This document shows, one piece after another, positions 47,331 to 56,500 of a stretch of DNA of 64,000 nucleotides (position 1 is its first letter; the number at the start of each line of letters is the position of its first letter). A model generated the notes under the pieces. That model was not told the origin of the DNA. It was given only the letters and a program-made list of their open reading frames with translations, and searched no databases. Source of the DNA: Thiotrichales bacterium (GTDB taxonomy: Bacteria > Pseudomonadota > Gammaproteobacteria > Beggiatoales > Beggiatoaceae); contig JADGDE010000001.1 of assembly GCA_016745035.1 (NCBI GenBank), positions 472,507 to 536,506 of the forward strand, given 5' to 3'. Both the position numbers and the translations under genes were made by a program.

Positions 47331-47343
47331 AGAAAAACTCGAC

Positions 47344-47357
47344 TTGATCTGGATCAA
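47344..47357. promoter_or_regulatory. FNR/DNR box controlling hcp-hcr and its regulator
   Basis: TTGATCTGGATCAA matches the perfect consensus TTGAT-N4-ATCAA. It is centred about 97 bp before the hcp start, leaving room for a -41.5 activator position, and only 14-27 bp before the regulator's start, so it could repress the regulator's own gene. Confidence 0.85.
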
Positions 47358-47446
47358 GGTGACTGAAAAAAAGATAGATTAGTCTGTCGCATTGTCTAAC
47401 GGCATGAAAAAAACATCAAGCCATAAACCCCATAAGGAAACTATAA

Positions 47447-49111
47447 ATGCTTTGCTACCAATGCGAACAAACCCAACGTCATGATGATAAATTTGGCTGT
47501 ATTAGTAGCGAAGGCGCTTGCGGCAAGGATGCCAACACCTCAGATTTACAGGATATTTTAATTTATCAAGTGAAAGGTATTGCTCAATATGCCCATCGCG
47601 CCCGTACTTTGGGTGTGGTTGATAGAGACTTAGATGCTTTTATCCTTTTCGCTTTATTTACCACCTTAACCAATGTCAATTTTACCCCGGCTCGGTTTCA
47701 GCAATTGATTCAAGAAGCGGCACAAAAACGCGATGCCATTAAGATTCGTTATGAGGTCGCTGCCAGTGAAAAAGGTGTAGAAGCCGAAATTTTGAGCGGC
47801 GCAGCTGCTTGGCAACCGCCCAAAGCCATTAATGAACTCTTGGCACAAGCCAGCATTGCAGCGGTTAATGCTGAGCAAGAAACTGTTGGCGAAGATGTGA
47901 TTGGTTTACGGGTATTAATTTTATACGGGCTTAAAGGCATTGCCGCCTATGCCCATCATGCACGGATGCTGGGCAAACAAGACGATAGCGTCGACGCTGA
48001 AATCGAGCGTTTATTAGATTATTTAGCCAGCAACCCAACTGACTTAGAAGAACTATTGGCGCAAGCTTTAGAAGCCGGGAAGGTGAACTTAAAAGTCATG
48101 GCATTACTAGATGCCGCCAATACCGATAATTTTGGACAACAAACCATCGGACAAGCACGCACTAGCCCCGTGGCAGGCAAAGCGATTTTGGTCAGTGGGC
48201 ATGATTTGCACGATTTAGCCAATTTATTGGAGCAAACCAAAGACAGCGGCATTAACATTTATACCCACGGAGAAATGCTACCCGCGCACGCTTATCCTAA
48301 GCTCAAAGCCTATGCTCATTTGGTCGGTAACTATGGCAGCGCTTGGCAAAATCAGCAACAAGAATTTGCCGATTTCCCAGGGCCAATTTTGATGACCTCT
48401 AATTGCATTATCGAACCAGCCAAAAACTATCGCCAACGCATTTTCACCATAGGCCCTGTGGGCTGGCCAGGTGTGCGTCATATTCAAAATGACAATTATG
48501 CACCCTTGATTCAAGCTGCTAAAGCCCTGCCTGGTTTCAAAGAAGACAGCGCAGAAAAAACCGTTACGATCGGCTTTGGACGACACAGCGTCTTAGGTGT
48601 TGCCGACCAAGTCGTTGAGGCAGTCAAAACCGGGGCAATTAAACACTTTTTCCTCATTGGTGGTTGTGATGGCGCAGTGCCAGGACGTAATTATTACACC
48701 GAACTTGCTGATAATGCTCCCAGTGACAGCGTGATTTTAACCCTGGGTTGTGGCAAATATCGTTTTAATGACCATGAATTTGGAAATATTGGTGGCATTC
48801 CCCGTTTACTTGATGTCGGTCAATGCAATGATGCCTATTCCGCGATTCAAATAGCCAGCACCTTGGCGGAAGCCTTTGAGTGTGGGGTCAATGATTTACC
48901 CCTGTCTTTGATGGTTTCATGGTTTGAACAAAAAGCCACTGCGGTTCTCTTATCCTTATTAGCTTTAGAGATTAAAGGCATTCACTTAGGTCCCACCTTA
49001 CCCGGCTATTTAACCCCGAACTTACTGGCGATTTTAATCGAACGCTTTGATATCAAAGTCAATCAAACAGCAGAAGCTGACTTACAAGCCGCTTTAGGGC
49101 AAGCTGCATAA
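47447..49111 (+). CDS. hcp: hybrid cluster protein (hydroxylamine/NO reductase)
   Basis: 554-aa Fe-S/hybrid-cluster enzyme active in nitrosative stress (NO reduction, protein S-nitrosylation). N-terminal cysteines C3, C6, C18 and C25 (CxxC-x11-C-x6-C) give the enterobacterial-type [2Fe-2S] class. Hybrid-cluster ligands appear downstream in [31 protein letters not shown] and [10 protein letters not shown]. Length matches E. coli Hcp (550 aa). Co-transcribed with hcr 2 bp downstream and probably activated through the FNR/DNR box upstream. Confidence 0.97.
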   Translation: MLCYQCEQTQRHDDKFGCISSEGACGKDANTSDLQDILIYQVKGIAQYAHRARTLGVVDRDLDAFILFALFTTLTNVNFTPARFQQLIQEAAQKRDAIKIRYEVAASEKGVEAEILSGAAAWQPPKAINELLAQASIAAVNAEQETVGEDVIGLRVLILYGLKGIAAYAHHARMLGKQDDSVDAEIERLLDYLASNPTDLEELLAQALEAGKVNLKVMALLDAANTDNFGQQTIGQARTSPVAGKAILVSGHDLHDLANLLEQTKDSGINIYTHGEMLPAHAYPKLKAYAHLVGNYGSAWQNQQQEFADFPGPILMTSNCIIEPAKNYRQRIFTIGPVGWPGVRHIQNDNYAPLIQAAKALPGFKEDSAEKTVTIGFGRHSVLGVADQVVEAVKTGAIKHFFLIGGCDGAVPGRNYYTELADNAPSDSVILTLGCGKYRFNDHEFGNIGGIPRLLDVGQCNDAYSAIQIASTLAEAFECGVNDLPLSLMVSWFEQKATAVLLSLLALEIKGIHLGPTLPGYLTPNLLAILIERFDIKVNQTAEADLQAALGQAA

Positions 49112-49113
49112 GC

Positions 49114-50166
49114 ATGGATAGTTATCAAATTACAATCACCACCCAAGACCAACAGCAATTGGCTTTTGCCTGTCGTGGTGATCAAACCTTACAACAAGGC
49201 GCAGAGGCTGAAAATATTTTTCTGCCTTCGCAATGTGGTAGCGGGGTCTGTGGTGTTTGTACCGTGCATTGCCAAAGTGGCGAGTTTGATATGCGTGATT
49301 ACAACAGCGAAGCTTTAGCCGCTGACGCAGCTGAACAGGGTGATATTTTATTATGTAGCACCTATCCGCGTAGCGATTTAGCTGTCAGCACACCTTATAG
49401 CTATGATTTGATTCACTTTGAAAGCTTGGCACAACGTCAAGCAGAAATCCTAGAAATCAAACCCATTAATGATGATGTCGTGGCATTAGAGCTACAATTA
49501 TTGCCAGATGCCGAGGACATGCTCAGCTTAGACTTTGAAGCGGGGCAATTTGTTGAACTGGGTATCCCCGGTACGGATATTACTCGCCCCTATTCCTTGG
49601 CAAATGCGCCAAACTGGGATGGGCGCTTGGCATTTTTAATCCAATTACACCCACAAGGGCAGTTCAGCCAGTTCTTACGCCAAGCAAAAGTGGGACAAAA
49701 TATAAGCGTTACCGGGGCACAAGGACAATTTGTCTTGCAAGAAAGCTCACTGGCTCCCCGCTATTTTGTCGCGGGTGGCACAGGGCTAGCACCGTTTTTA
49801 TCCATGCTTACCCACATGGCAGAGATGATGGATAGCCAAACGGTAGAACTCTTTATTGGTGCTAAGCATGAAAAGGACTTACTGGCGATGGAACAGCTCA
49901 CGGCATTGCAACAGCAATTGCCACAACTCAAAATTCACCGCTGTATTTCACAAGCCGAACACACTTGGCAACCGGATGCAGATGAATGGATTGGGGCTTA
50001 CCGTCAATCAGTGCTTGAAGTCATGAAACAAACACTAAAGACAGCAGCAGAACCTGTGGATGTATATGTTTGTGGCTCGCCACGCTTGGTCAATGGCATT
50101 GTTGAAATGACTCATACAGTTTCGCCTGAGAGCCAGCTATTTTATGAGCGTTTTACCACAGCATAA
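49114..50166 (+). CDS. hcr: hybrid cluster protein reductase (NADH oxidoreductase)
   Basis: 350-aa electron donor to Hcp. An N-terminal plant-type [2Fe-2S] ferredoxin domain with C41, C46, C49 and C81 (CGSGVCGVC ... LLCSTYP), then an FAD domain (RPYSLAN, GQFSQFL) and an NAD domain (FVAGGTGLAPFLSML, VYVCGSPRLV). In E. coli Hcr the ferredoxin domain is at the C-terminus, so the module order here is reversed, as in methane or phenol hydroxylase reductases. Function is inferred from strict linkage to hcp (2 bp). Confidence 0.92.
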   Translation: MDSYQITITTQDQQQLAFACRGDQTLQQGAEAENIFLPSQCGSGVCGVCTVHCQSGEFDMRDYNSEALAADAAEQGDILLCSTYPRSDLAVSTPYSYDLIHFESLAQRQAEILEIKPINDDVVALELQLLPDAEDMLSLDFEAGQFVELGIPGTDITRPYSLANAPNWDGRLAFLIQLHPQGQFSQFLRQAKVGQNISVTGAQGQFVLQESSLAPRYFVAGGTGLAPFLSMLTHMAEMMDSQTVELFIGAKHEKDLLAMEQLTALQQQLPQLKIHRCISQAEHTWQPDADEWIGAYRQSVLEVMKQTLKTAAEPVDVYVCGSPRLVNGIVEMTHTVSPESQLFYERFTTA

Positions 50167-50268
50167 GCTAGCCTTGGCTTCCGATTTACCGGAGCACATA
50201 ATACCTATTCCACTCAGACTTTAGTCACACCTGAGAAGGACTAAAACCCCAACGCTTTAATTTATTTC

Positions 50269-50493
50269 CTGATGTTACGCAAAGGCTTCTTAATGCCCCA
50301 AAAGGCAAAAAAACCGCCATTGCTTCACGGCTAAATTTCACTAGTACAGCATTCACTAAATATCGATAAGGTTTTTTAACAGAAAACCATATAATTACAA
50401 CATGTTGCAATTATAGGTATTTGTCAATTGCTGTACTAGGCAGGTAGAAAACCTAGCTATTGCGATAAAAACGGTGTTAGTGCGTAACATCAG
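50269..50493 (+). repeat. MITE-like repeat family 1 copy, interrupted by a second element
   Basis: Ends CTGATGTTACGCA (50269-) and TGCGTAACATCAG (-50493); body AAGGCTTCTTAATGCCCC ... ACCGCCATTGCTTCACGGC as in the 11521 copy. Flanked by perfect TTATTTC direct repeats (50262-50268, 50494-50500). A 93-bp foreign insert (50344-50436) splits the CACTAGGCAGG segment. The right end is translated as the last codons of the RND gene. Confidence 0.88.
50344..50436. mobile_element. 93-bp TA-flanked element nested in the MITE
   Basis: Begins GTACAGCATTCACTAAATA and ends (reverse complement) GTACAGCAATTGACAAATA: inverted termini agreeing at 19 of the first 26 positions. The target CACTAGG, intact in other copies, is here CACTA-element-TAGG, giving a TA duplication, typical of IS630/Tc1-mariner insertions. 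No coding capacity. Confidence 0.75.
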
Positions 50494-53400
50494 TTATTTC
50501 TGTTCTGATATAACCAAAGCGTAAATACAAAGCTGGGATAACCAGCATATTTAGCAAAGTGGAGCTAAATAAACCATAGAGAATCACAATGGCCATTGGT
50601 GCTTGGATTTCACTGCCCGGTTGCCCTAGAGCCAATGCCAATGGTATTAAAGCCAAGCCAGTTGCCAAGGCGGTCATTAAAATCGGCACCAAGCGCTCTT
50701 GTGCGCCACGGCTGATTGCCTCTCTCCTATCTTGTATGCCCTCTTTTTCCACCAGATGACGAATATGGGCAATCAGCATCACGCCGTTACGGGTCGCAAT
50801 GCCAAACAAGGTGATAAAGCCAATAATCGAGGCGATGGATAAAATACCATCGGTCATAAATACGCCCATCACACCGCCGATTAAAGCCAAAGGCAAATTC
50901 AGCATCACCAGTACCGCATCGCCCACTGAGCGAAAAGCTAAGAACAATAACAAGAAAATACCAATGATGACGATAAAACCGAGAACCAATAAGATTTTTG
51001 TGGCTTGTTCAGCGCTTTCAAATTGACCGCCAAATTCAATATGGTAGCCCGCAGGCAGTGTGACATCTTTGTTGATGCCTTGGCGAATATCATCGACCAC
51101 GCCTTGTAAATCGCGTTCAGCAACGTTGACCATAACCACCAATTTACGTTGGACATTTTCACGACCGATCATATTTGGCCCTTGGTCTTTGCGAATGTCT
51201 GCCAGCGCATGTAGAGGCAGGCGTGCGCCGCTAGCCGTGGTAATAAGTGTTGAACGGATAGCCTCTATACTGTCTTTTGCCTCTGGGGCGTAACGCACCA
51301 GCAAATCAAAACTAGATTCACCCTCGAGCAGACGAGAGACTTTTTGTCCAACAAAAGCCGTCTCTATTGCCTCGCTAACTTCTCGCACACTCAAACCATG
51401 TCTGGCAATGGCGCGGCGTTTGAGTTCCACGGTTAAAAAGGGAATATCGGTTTGTTGTTCCATCGCCACGTCCACCGCACCGGAGACATTGCTAGCAATT
51501 TTTTCAATGGCTTTGCCCAAACGGCGCAGTTCATATAAGTCTGAGCCAAAAATTTTGATAGCGATATTGGCGCGCGTGCCTGAGAGCATGTGGTCAATGC
51601 GGTGAGAAATCGGTTGCCCAATGATAATATTGGTTCCGGGAATACGGGCAAATTCAGATCGCAATGCCGCTAATAAGGCTTCTTTGCTACGGTCTTGCAT
51701 TTGTAGACGGACTTCAATTTCTGAGGCGTGTACCTCTTGTGCATGGGGGTCTTGTTCTGCCCGTCCTGTGCGCCGTGCAGTTGTCACCACTTCGGGCTGT
51801 TTGAGTAATATCTCTTCTACCATGCCTCCCAATTGCTCGGACTCGGACAAGGCTGTGCCGGGTAAGGTGGAAATGCTGATGGTTAAACTGCCTTCATTGA
51901 AATCCGGTAAAAAGGTGCGCCCCGCACTGTTAAGGTAATACACAGCCGTGGCTAAAGCGCCAAAAGACAGCAGGCTGAGTAAAAACCAATGGCGGATAGT
52001 CAGCTGCAAAATAGGTCTATAGATGGCTTTTAAGCCCCGTGCTAACCAAGTTTCGTGTCCGCTGCGAATCACCCATGAATGAGGTAATAACAAGGCACAC
52101 AGCACTGGTGTAACAACAATAGCGACGATTAAAGAAGCCGCCAAGGAGATGACATAAGCCAAACCCAAGGGGGCTAATAAACGCCCTTCGACCCCAGAGA
52201 GGAAAAACAGCGGCAAAAACACCAGCATGATAATCAAGGTGGCAAAGACAATAGAGCGTTGAATTTCACGACTGGCATCAAACACCACTTTGAGCAAAGG
52301 AGCGCGTTGTACGGGGTCTTGTCCTTGCCAAGTGCGCAAACGTCTGACAATATTTTCGACCACGATAATGGCATCATCGACCAAAGCACCGAGGGCAATT
52401 GCCATCCCGCCCAGGGTCATAGTGTTGATACTCGCGCCCATGGCTTTCATGGCTAAGACAGCAGTGAGCAGCGATAAGGGAATTGCTAATAAGGTGATGA
52501 GGGTGGCACGTAAGCTCAGTAGAAACACAAAGACAATAATAACTACTAAAATTGCACCATCACGCAGGGCGTGCAATAAATTATCCACCGCTAAAGAGAT
52601 AAAATCAGCTTGGCGAAACAAATGGGTTTCAATTTTCATCCCCTCGGGTAATCCGGCTTGAATCTCAGCTAAGACGATATCCAAGTCTTGCGTTAGGCTT
52701 AAGGTGTTGGCTAAGGGTTGTTTTTGAATTCCAATCACCACCGCAGGTTTGCCATTGGCAGCTGCCGTACCGCGTTTGGGTGCTGCACCTATGTTAATGT
52801 CGGCGATATGTTGTACTAAAACCGCTTCTCCACCGCGCATGGCAACCAAGGTTTGGGCGATGTCATCTGGGTTTTGTAAGCGTCCGATGCCATGAATCAG
52901 GTATTCTTGCCCCCCTTCGCTATAAAAGCCCGCCGAGCTATTTTCATTGCTCTGTCGCAAAGCGTCTAGGACTTCATCAATAGCGATATTGTAGGCAGCT
53001 AAACGCTGGGGCTTGAGTATGACTTGGTATTGCTTAATATCACCGCCAATAGAAATAACTTGCGCTACCCCCGGCACAGCCAATAAACGGCGGCGTAAAA
53101 CCCAATCAGCCGTGGTTTTTAGTTCCATTGCTTGATGTCTATCCGAGCTGAGGGCAATAAACATGATCTCACCCATAATAGAAGCAACGGGGGCTAAAGT
53201 CGGTGTTGGAATATCCGGCGGCAAGCTGTCACGCACCAATTGTAATTTTTCTGTGACAATTTGCCGTGCCTGATAAATATCTGTACCCCACTCAAATTCG
53301 ACATAAATGACGCTGATACCGACCGAGGTGTTAGAACGCACCCGCCGTACTCCAGATGCACCATTAAGCGTGGTTTCAATAGGAAAAGTCACCAATGTTT

Positions 53401-53584
53401 CTATTTCTTGTGGAGCCATACCGTGTGCCTCGACCACCACGGTGACGGTGGGTGCGGTTAAGTCAGGAAAGACATCCACTGGCATTTTTAAACTTTCATA
53501 GCTGCCCCAAAATAATAATAATAAGGCAGCGAGGATCACGAATAAGCGGTTTTTCAGTGACCAATGTATCATTTCTGCAATCAT
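50477..53584 (-). CDS. heavy-metal efflux RND transporter (CzcA/CusA family)
   Basis: 1035-aa inner-membrane proton-driven pump. N-terminal helix (LFVILAALLLLFWGSYESLKMPVDVFPDLTAP), twelve helices in the usual 1+5 / 1+5 arrangement, HME signatures in TM4 (MAIALGALVDDAIIVVENIV), DFNEGS and GREN..RKLVVMVNV. The TM4 pattern is closer to CusA than to CzcA, but the metal cannot be assigned. ATG 53584 has AAGGA upstream. The last seven residues (from EIT to DVTH) and the stop come from a MITE insertion; removing it would give an ending EIN-stop. Final gene of the BlaI-M56-TolC-HlyD-RND operon. Confidence 0.93.
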   Translation of the reverse strand: MIAEMIHWSLKNRLFVILAALLLLFWGSYESLKMPVDVFPDLTAPTVTVVVEAHGMAPQEIETLVTFPIETTLNGASGVRRVRSNTSVGISVIYVEFEWGTDIYQARQIVTEKLQLVRDSLPPDIPTPTLAPVASIMGEIMFIALSSDRHQAMELKTTADWVLRRRLLAVPGVAQVISIGGDIKQYQVILKPQRLAAYNIAIDEVLDALRQSNENSSAGFYSEGGQEYLIHGIGRLQNPDDIAQTLVAMRGGEAVLVQHIADINIGAAPKRGTAAANGKPAVVIGIQKQPLANTLSLTQDLDIVLAEIQAGLPEGMKIETHLFRQADFISLAVDNLLHALRDGAILVVIIVFVFLLSLRATLITLLAIPLSLLTAVLAMKAMGASINTMTLGGMAIALGALVDDAIIVVENIVRRLRTWQGQDPVQRAPLLKVVFDASREIQRSIVFATLIIMLVFLPLFFLSGVEGRLLAPLGLAYVISLAASLIVAIVVTPVLCALLLPHSWVIRSGHETWLARGLKAIYRPILQLTIRHWFLLSLLSFGALATAVYYLNSAGRTFLPDFNEGSLTISISTLPGTALSESEQLGGMVEEILLKQPEVVTTARRTGRAEQDPHAQEVHASEIEVRLQMQDRSKEALLAALRSEFARIPGTNIIIGQPISHRIDHMLSGTRANIAIKIFGSDLYELRRLGKAIEKIASNVSGAVDVAMEQQTDIPFLTVELKRRAIARHGLSVREVSEAIETAFVGQKVSRLLEGESSFDLLVRYAPEAKDSIEAIRSTLITTASGARLPLHALADIRKDQGPNMIGRENVQRKLVVMVNVAERDLQGVVDDIRQGINKDVTLPAGYHIEFGGQFESAEQATKILLVLGFIVIIGIFLLLFLAFRSVGDAVLVMLNLPLALIGGVMGVFMTDGILSIASIIGFITLFGIATRNGVMLIAHIRHLVEKEGIQDRREAISRGAQERLVPILMTALATGLALIPLALALGQPGSEIQAPMAIVILYGLFSSTLLNMLVIPALYLRFGYIRTEITDVTH

Positions 53585-53594
53585 AATAATGTCC

Positions 53595-55265
53595 TTAATG
53601 CGCGTGCCCGTGACCTGCTTCAGCAGGTGATGCTGCCGCTAACCGAACCAAATAGGCTCCGCGACTAACAACCCGCTCACCTGCCTCGATACCACTTTTG
53701 ACCTCGACATAATCGCCTTCGCGGATCCCCAAACGTAAAACCCGACGCTCGAAAGACTCACCGCCTAACATGACATAAGCCACCTCTTGTCCAGCCTCAT
53801 TAACAAGGGCACTGACGGGTAGGGCAACGGCATCACGGGCAGCACCTGTCCAGACATGTACTTGTGCAAACATCCCTACGCGCAAGTGTTTATCGCTATT
53901 ATCAAACTCAAACAGCAAAGGGGCGGTACGACTGCTGGCATCAACGACGCTGCCAGCAGCTATCAATTGCCCGCCATTTTCCGCTTCAATACTAAAGCTG
54001 TTCTTAAAGCCCTCAACCTGAAACCAAGCACTGTCAGGGTTTTGTAAACGCCCTAAATCCGCTTCAGCAATATTGGCTTCTAACCACAAACGCTTTGTAT
54101 CGACAATGTGAAACAAAGGCTGCCCTTGTTCGACAAAACTGCCAGCCGTGATACGAATATCGACCAACGTGCCGGAAATGGGCGCACGAATGCTCACCCC
54201 ATGCTGTTTTTTCGCATCGGCATTATTGAGACTACGTTGGTATTGTTGCAGACGTTGTTTGGCGGCTTTTAAGTCTGCACGGGCGAGGCGTTCGGCATTT
54301 TCGGCAACATTTAAGCGTTTTTTTGCCGCCGCTTGTTGGGCAACCAAGTCTGCCAAGCGTTTGCGCTCACGGCTTGCTAGTTGGAATTGTGCTTGCGCCC
54401 GTTGTACTGCCAGCTCCAAAGAAGTGACATCGACATCGCCTGCAACTTTGGGAATGATAATGGCTAGGGTTTCGCCTGCAATAACTTGGGTTCCTAAGCG
54501 TGGAAAGGCATTGTTGTTGGATAAATGTCCGGCACTGGGGGCGCTGACCAATATTTCACCATCAGAGCGGGCTTGAATATTGCCTGTGGCGGGAATCGAT
54601 GCCCGCAAACGGCGTTTTTCTACCTGCTCGAGGGCAAAATCGACTTTCCATTGTTGTTCTTTAAGAAAGCTGATGCTCTCAGCTTCTTCTTCCTCAACTT
54701 GGGCGGCAAGGGCGCTGTGTTTATCGGCATACACCTGTACTGTGCCCAAATCATGTATGACGGATAAGTTATCGGCTTTTAGCTCTAAACGCAGTTGTCG
54801 CTCGCCTGCGATTGTTGGAATAGCAATCGGGCGGAAAATACCGGGAATAGAAGGGGCATCGACACTAAAACTTTCGCTTGCCGCCCCAGCACTGGATAAA
54901 TGTACCGAGAATGTGCCAGAGGCAACCGGACGAAAATCTGCTAACTGGGTTAAATGAGCCGCAAAGGCGGATTCTTCACCGATAACAAGGGCGGGGTATT
55001 CCACAAATAATTCCGTTGTTGCACTGAAATGGGTCACGGCAATCGCGCCGGGTTCATGACCATGACCATGTTCATCTGCCTGTTCTGCTTCATCCCCATG
55101 ATCCTTTTCGGTTTCGTGTGCATGTCCATGATCATCCGCATGAGCGTTTTCGGCTTCGTGCGCATGTCCATGATCATCATGACCATGACGAAGATCATGT
55201 AAAAAATCTAAATCACAGGCAACTAGGCTGAGGCTTAAGATCGATAATACAAAAATCCTTGGCAT
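53595..55265 (-). CDS. HlyD/CusB-type periplasmic adaptor lipoprotein with His-rich N-terminus
   Basis: 556-aa membrane fusion protein. Lipoprotein signal with lipobox LSLVAC (C17). The following 55 residues hold 14 His among Asp/Glu, with a duplicated DDHGHAHE unit, likely a metal-binding tail. Then a beta-sandwich N-domain, a barrel/lipoyl domain (PATGNIQARSDGEILVSAP, VSIRAPISGTLVDIRIT), a coiled-coil hairpin (about 280-350, rich in Ala/Gln/Arg) and beta-barrel/membrane-proximal parts. It ends with GHGHAH, another metal-binding tail. It bridges the RND pump and the TolC-like channel; gaps to the neighbouring genes are 10 bp and 2 bp. Confidence 0.92.
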   Translation of the reverse strand: MPRIFVLSILSLSLVACDLDFLHDLRHGHDDHGHAHEAENAHADDHGHAHETEKDHGDEAEQADEHGHGHEPGAIAVTHFSATTELFVEYPALVIGEESAFAAHLTQLADFRPVASGTFSVHLSSAGAASESFSVDAPSIPGIFRPIAIPTIAGERQLRLELKADNLSVIHDLGTVQVYADKHSALAAQVEEEEAESISFLKEQQWKVDFALEQVEKRRLRASIPATGNIQARSDGEILVSAPSAGHLSNNNAFPRLGTQVIAGETLAIIIPKVAGDVDVTSLELAVQRAQAQFQLASRERKRLADLVAQQAAAKKRLNVAENAERLARADLKAAKQRLQQYQRSLNNADAKKQHGVSIRAPISGTLVDIRITAGSFVEQGQPLFHIVDTKRLWLEANIAEADLGRLQNPDSAWFQVEGFKNSFSIEAENGGQLIAAGSVVDASSRTAPLLFEFDNSDKHLRVGMFAQVHVWTGAARDAVALPVSALVNEAGQEVAYVMLGGESFERRVLRLGIREGDYVEVKSGIEAGERVVSRGAYLVRLAAASPAEAGHGHAH

Positions 55266-55267
55266 GG

Positions 55268-56494
55268 TTATTTTCCTTGAGTCAATCTATCGAGTTCGAT
55301 TTGGGTTTGGCGGGCCTTGGCTGCCAGCGTCAGCTTTTGTAATTCAATGTCGTGAACGCTGCGATAAGCATCGAGTAATTCTAAAATGCTCAACTCCCCG
55401 CCCCGATAAGCCACTTTTGCCACCTTCAATAAACGCAAAGCGGTTTGCTGTGCTGTTTGTAATTGTTGCCATGCCGCCCCGGTTAAACGCTGGCTCTCTT
55501 GCCATAAACCTTGAATTTCAGCCTTTGCGGTGCGCAAAGCCAATTGTTGCTCGGTACGGTTCACTATCGCTTTAGCCGAAGCACGGCGTTGTTCAATTTG
55601 TCCTCGGTCAAACAAAGGCAAGCTGATAGCCGCGGACAAACTCGCACCGTTATCCGCATCTGACTGAATAATGCCCAGCCCTAAAGTCACGTCTGGTATC
55701 CAGCCTTGTTCCCCTACCTGACGTTCTAAGTCCAAGGCTTGGGATTCTTGGCTATATTGGGCAATATCAGGGCGTTTTATCAGTGTATTGAGTAAATCTG
55801 CTAAAGGCGGTGGGGGTTCGGGTAATAACTCCCCCTCTAGTCCATCATATTGTCCTGGTCTTAAACCTAAACTACTTTGTAACGTTACCCATAAGCCTTG
55901 TTGTTGGGCTTGATTTTGCTGGCGTTCAGCGCTAGCACGGGCTTGTTCGGTGGCTAAACGCAGAGAATCATAGCCAGAGATTTCCCCTGCTGTTTGGCGC
56001 TTATGAATCACTTTGGCACTGTCGGCTAATTGCTGTAACCAATGATCTATGCGTTCTAAACGTTGTTGTTGGTGCAATACCTGATAAAAGGCTGAACGGG
56101 TTTGAGCGACAAGGTCTATTTTTTTTGCTTGAAGGCGTAATTGCGCCACTTGCCCCCGTCGCTGCGCTGCTTGCGCTTTTAACTCGCGGCGCTGAGAAAA
56201 ATCAAAACCTTGCGACAAGCTATAACGGCTTTCGTTACCATCAACTTGTTCACGCTCATATTCAAACTCAGGATTGGGTTTTTGTTGTGCGGCTAACATT
56301 TCTGTTTTAGCTTGATAAGCCCGTGTTTGTTTTAGGGTCTGCCATTCTGGTTTAGCTAAACTTAAATCAATGGCTACCGCTTCATTGAGCAAAGTCTCTG
56401 CGCTGACATTGCTACTGAAAAGACAAAACCACACAACAAAAAACCGATTGACAGTCGGTTTTTTATTTATAAAAAAACGGCGAGTAATACACAT
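55268..56494 (-). CDS. TolC-family outer-membrane efflux protein
   Basis: 408-aa outer-membrane channel (CzcC/CusC-like). Positively charged N-terminus (RRFFINKK) and signal sequence RFFVVWFCLFSSNVSA, then two internally homologous coiled-coil halves rich in Gln/Ala, with LSQGFDFSQRRELKAQAAQR and LGIIQSDADNGASLSAAISL typical of the family. The start at 56494 (ATG) is kept because it provides the basic n-region. However, a 27-bp operator (56438-56464) lies within codons 11-19 of this reading frame, so a downstream GTG start cannot be excluded. It follows the M56 gene by 6 bp. Confidence 0.85.
   Translation of the reverse strand: MCITRRFFINKKPTVNRFFVVWFCLFSSNVSAETLLNEAVAIDLSLAKPEWQTLKQTRAYQAKTEMLAAQQKPNPEFEYEREQVDGNESRYSLSQGFDFSQRRELKAQAAQRRGQVAQLRLQAKKIDLVAQTRSAFYQVLHQQQRLERIDHWLQQLADSAKVIHKRQTAGEISGYDSLRLATEQARASAERQQNQAQQQGLWVTLQSSLGLRPGQYDGLEGELLPEPPPPLADLLNTLIKRPDIAQYSQESQALDLERQVGEQGWIPDVTLGLGIIQSDADNGASLSAAISLPLFDRGQIEQRRASAKAIVNRTEQQLALRTAKAEIQGLWQESQRLTGAAWQQLQTAQQTALRLLKVAKVAYRGGELSILELLDAYRSVHDIELQKLTLAAKARQTQIELDRLTQGK
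56438..56464. promoter_or_regulatory. second BlaI-type operator (inside 5' end of tolC-like gene)
   Basis: 27-bp palindrome AAAAAACCGA-N7-TCGGTTTTTT, identical at 25 of 27 positions (when read on the opposite strand) to the operator at 57907-57933 in front of the blaI-type gene. AT-rich TTTTTTATAAAT lies just upstream on the minus strand and could be a -10 element of an internal promoter for tolC-hlyD-RND. Confidence 0.75.
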
Positions 56495-56500
56495 GAGAGA

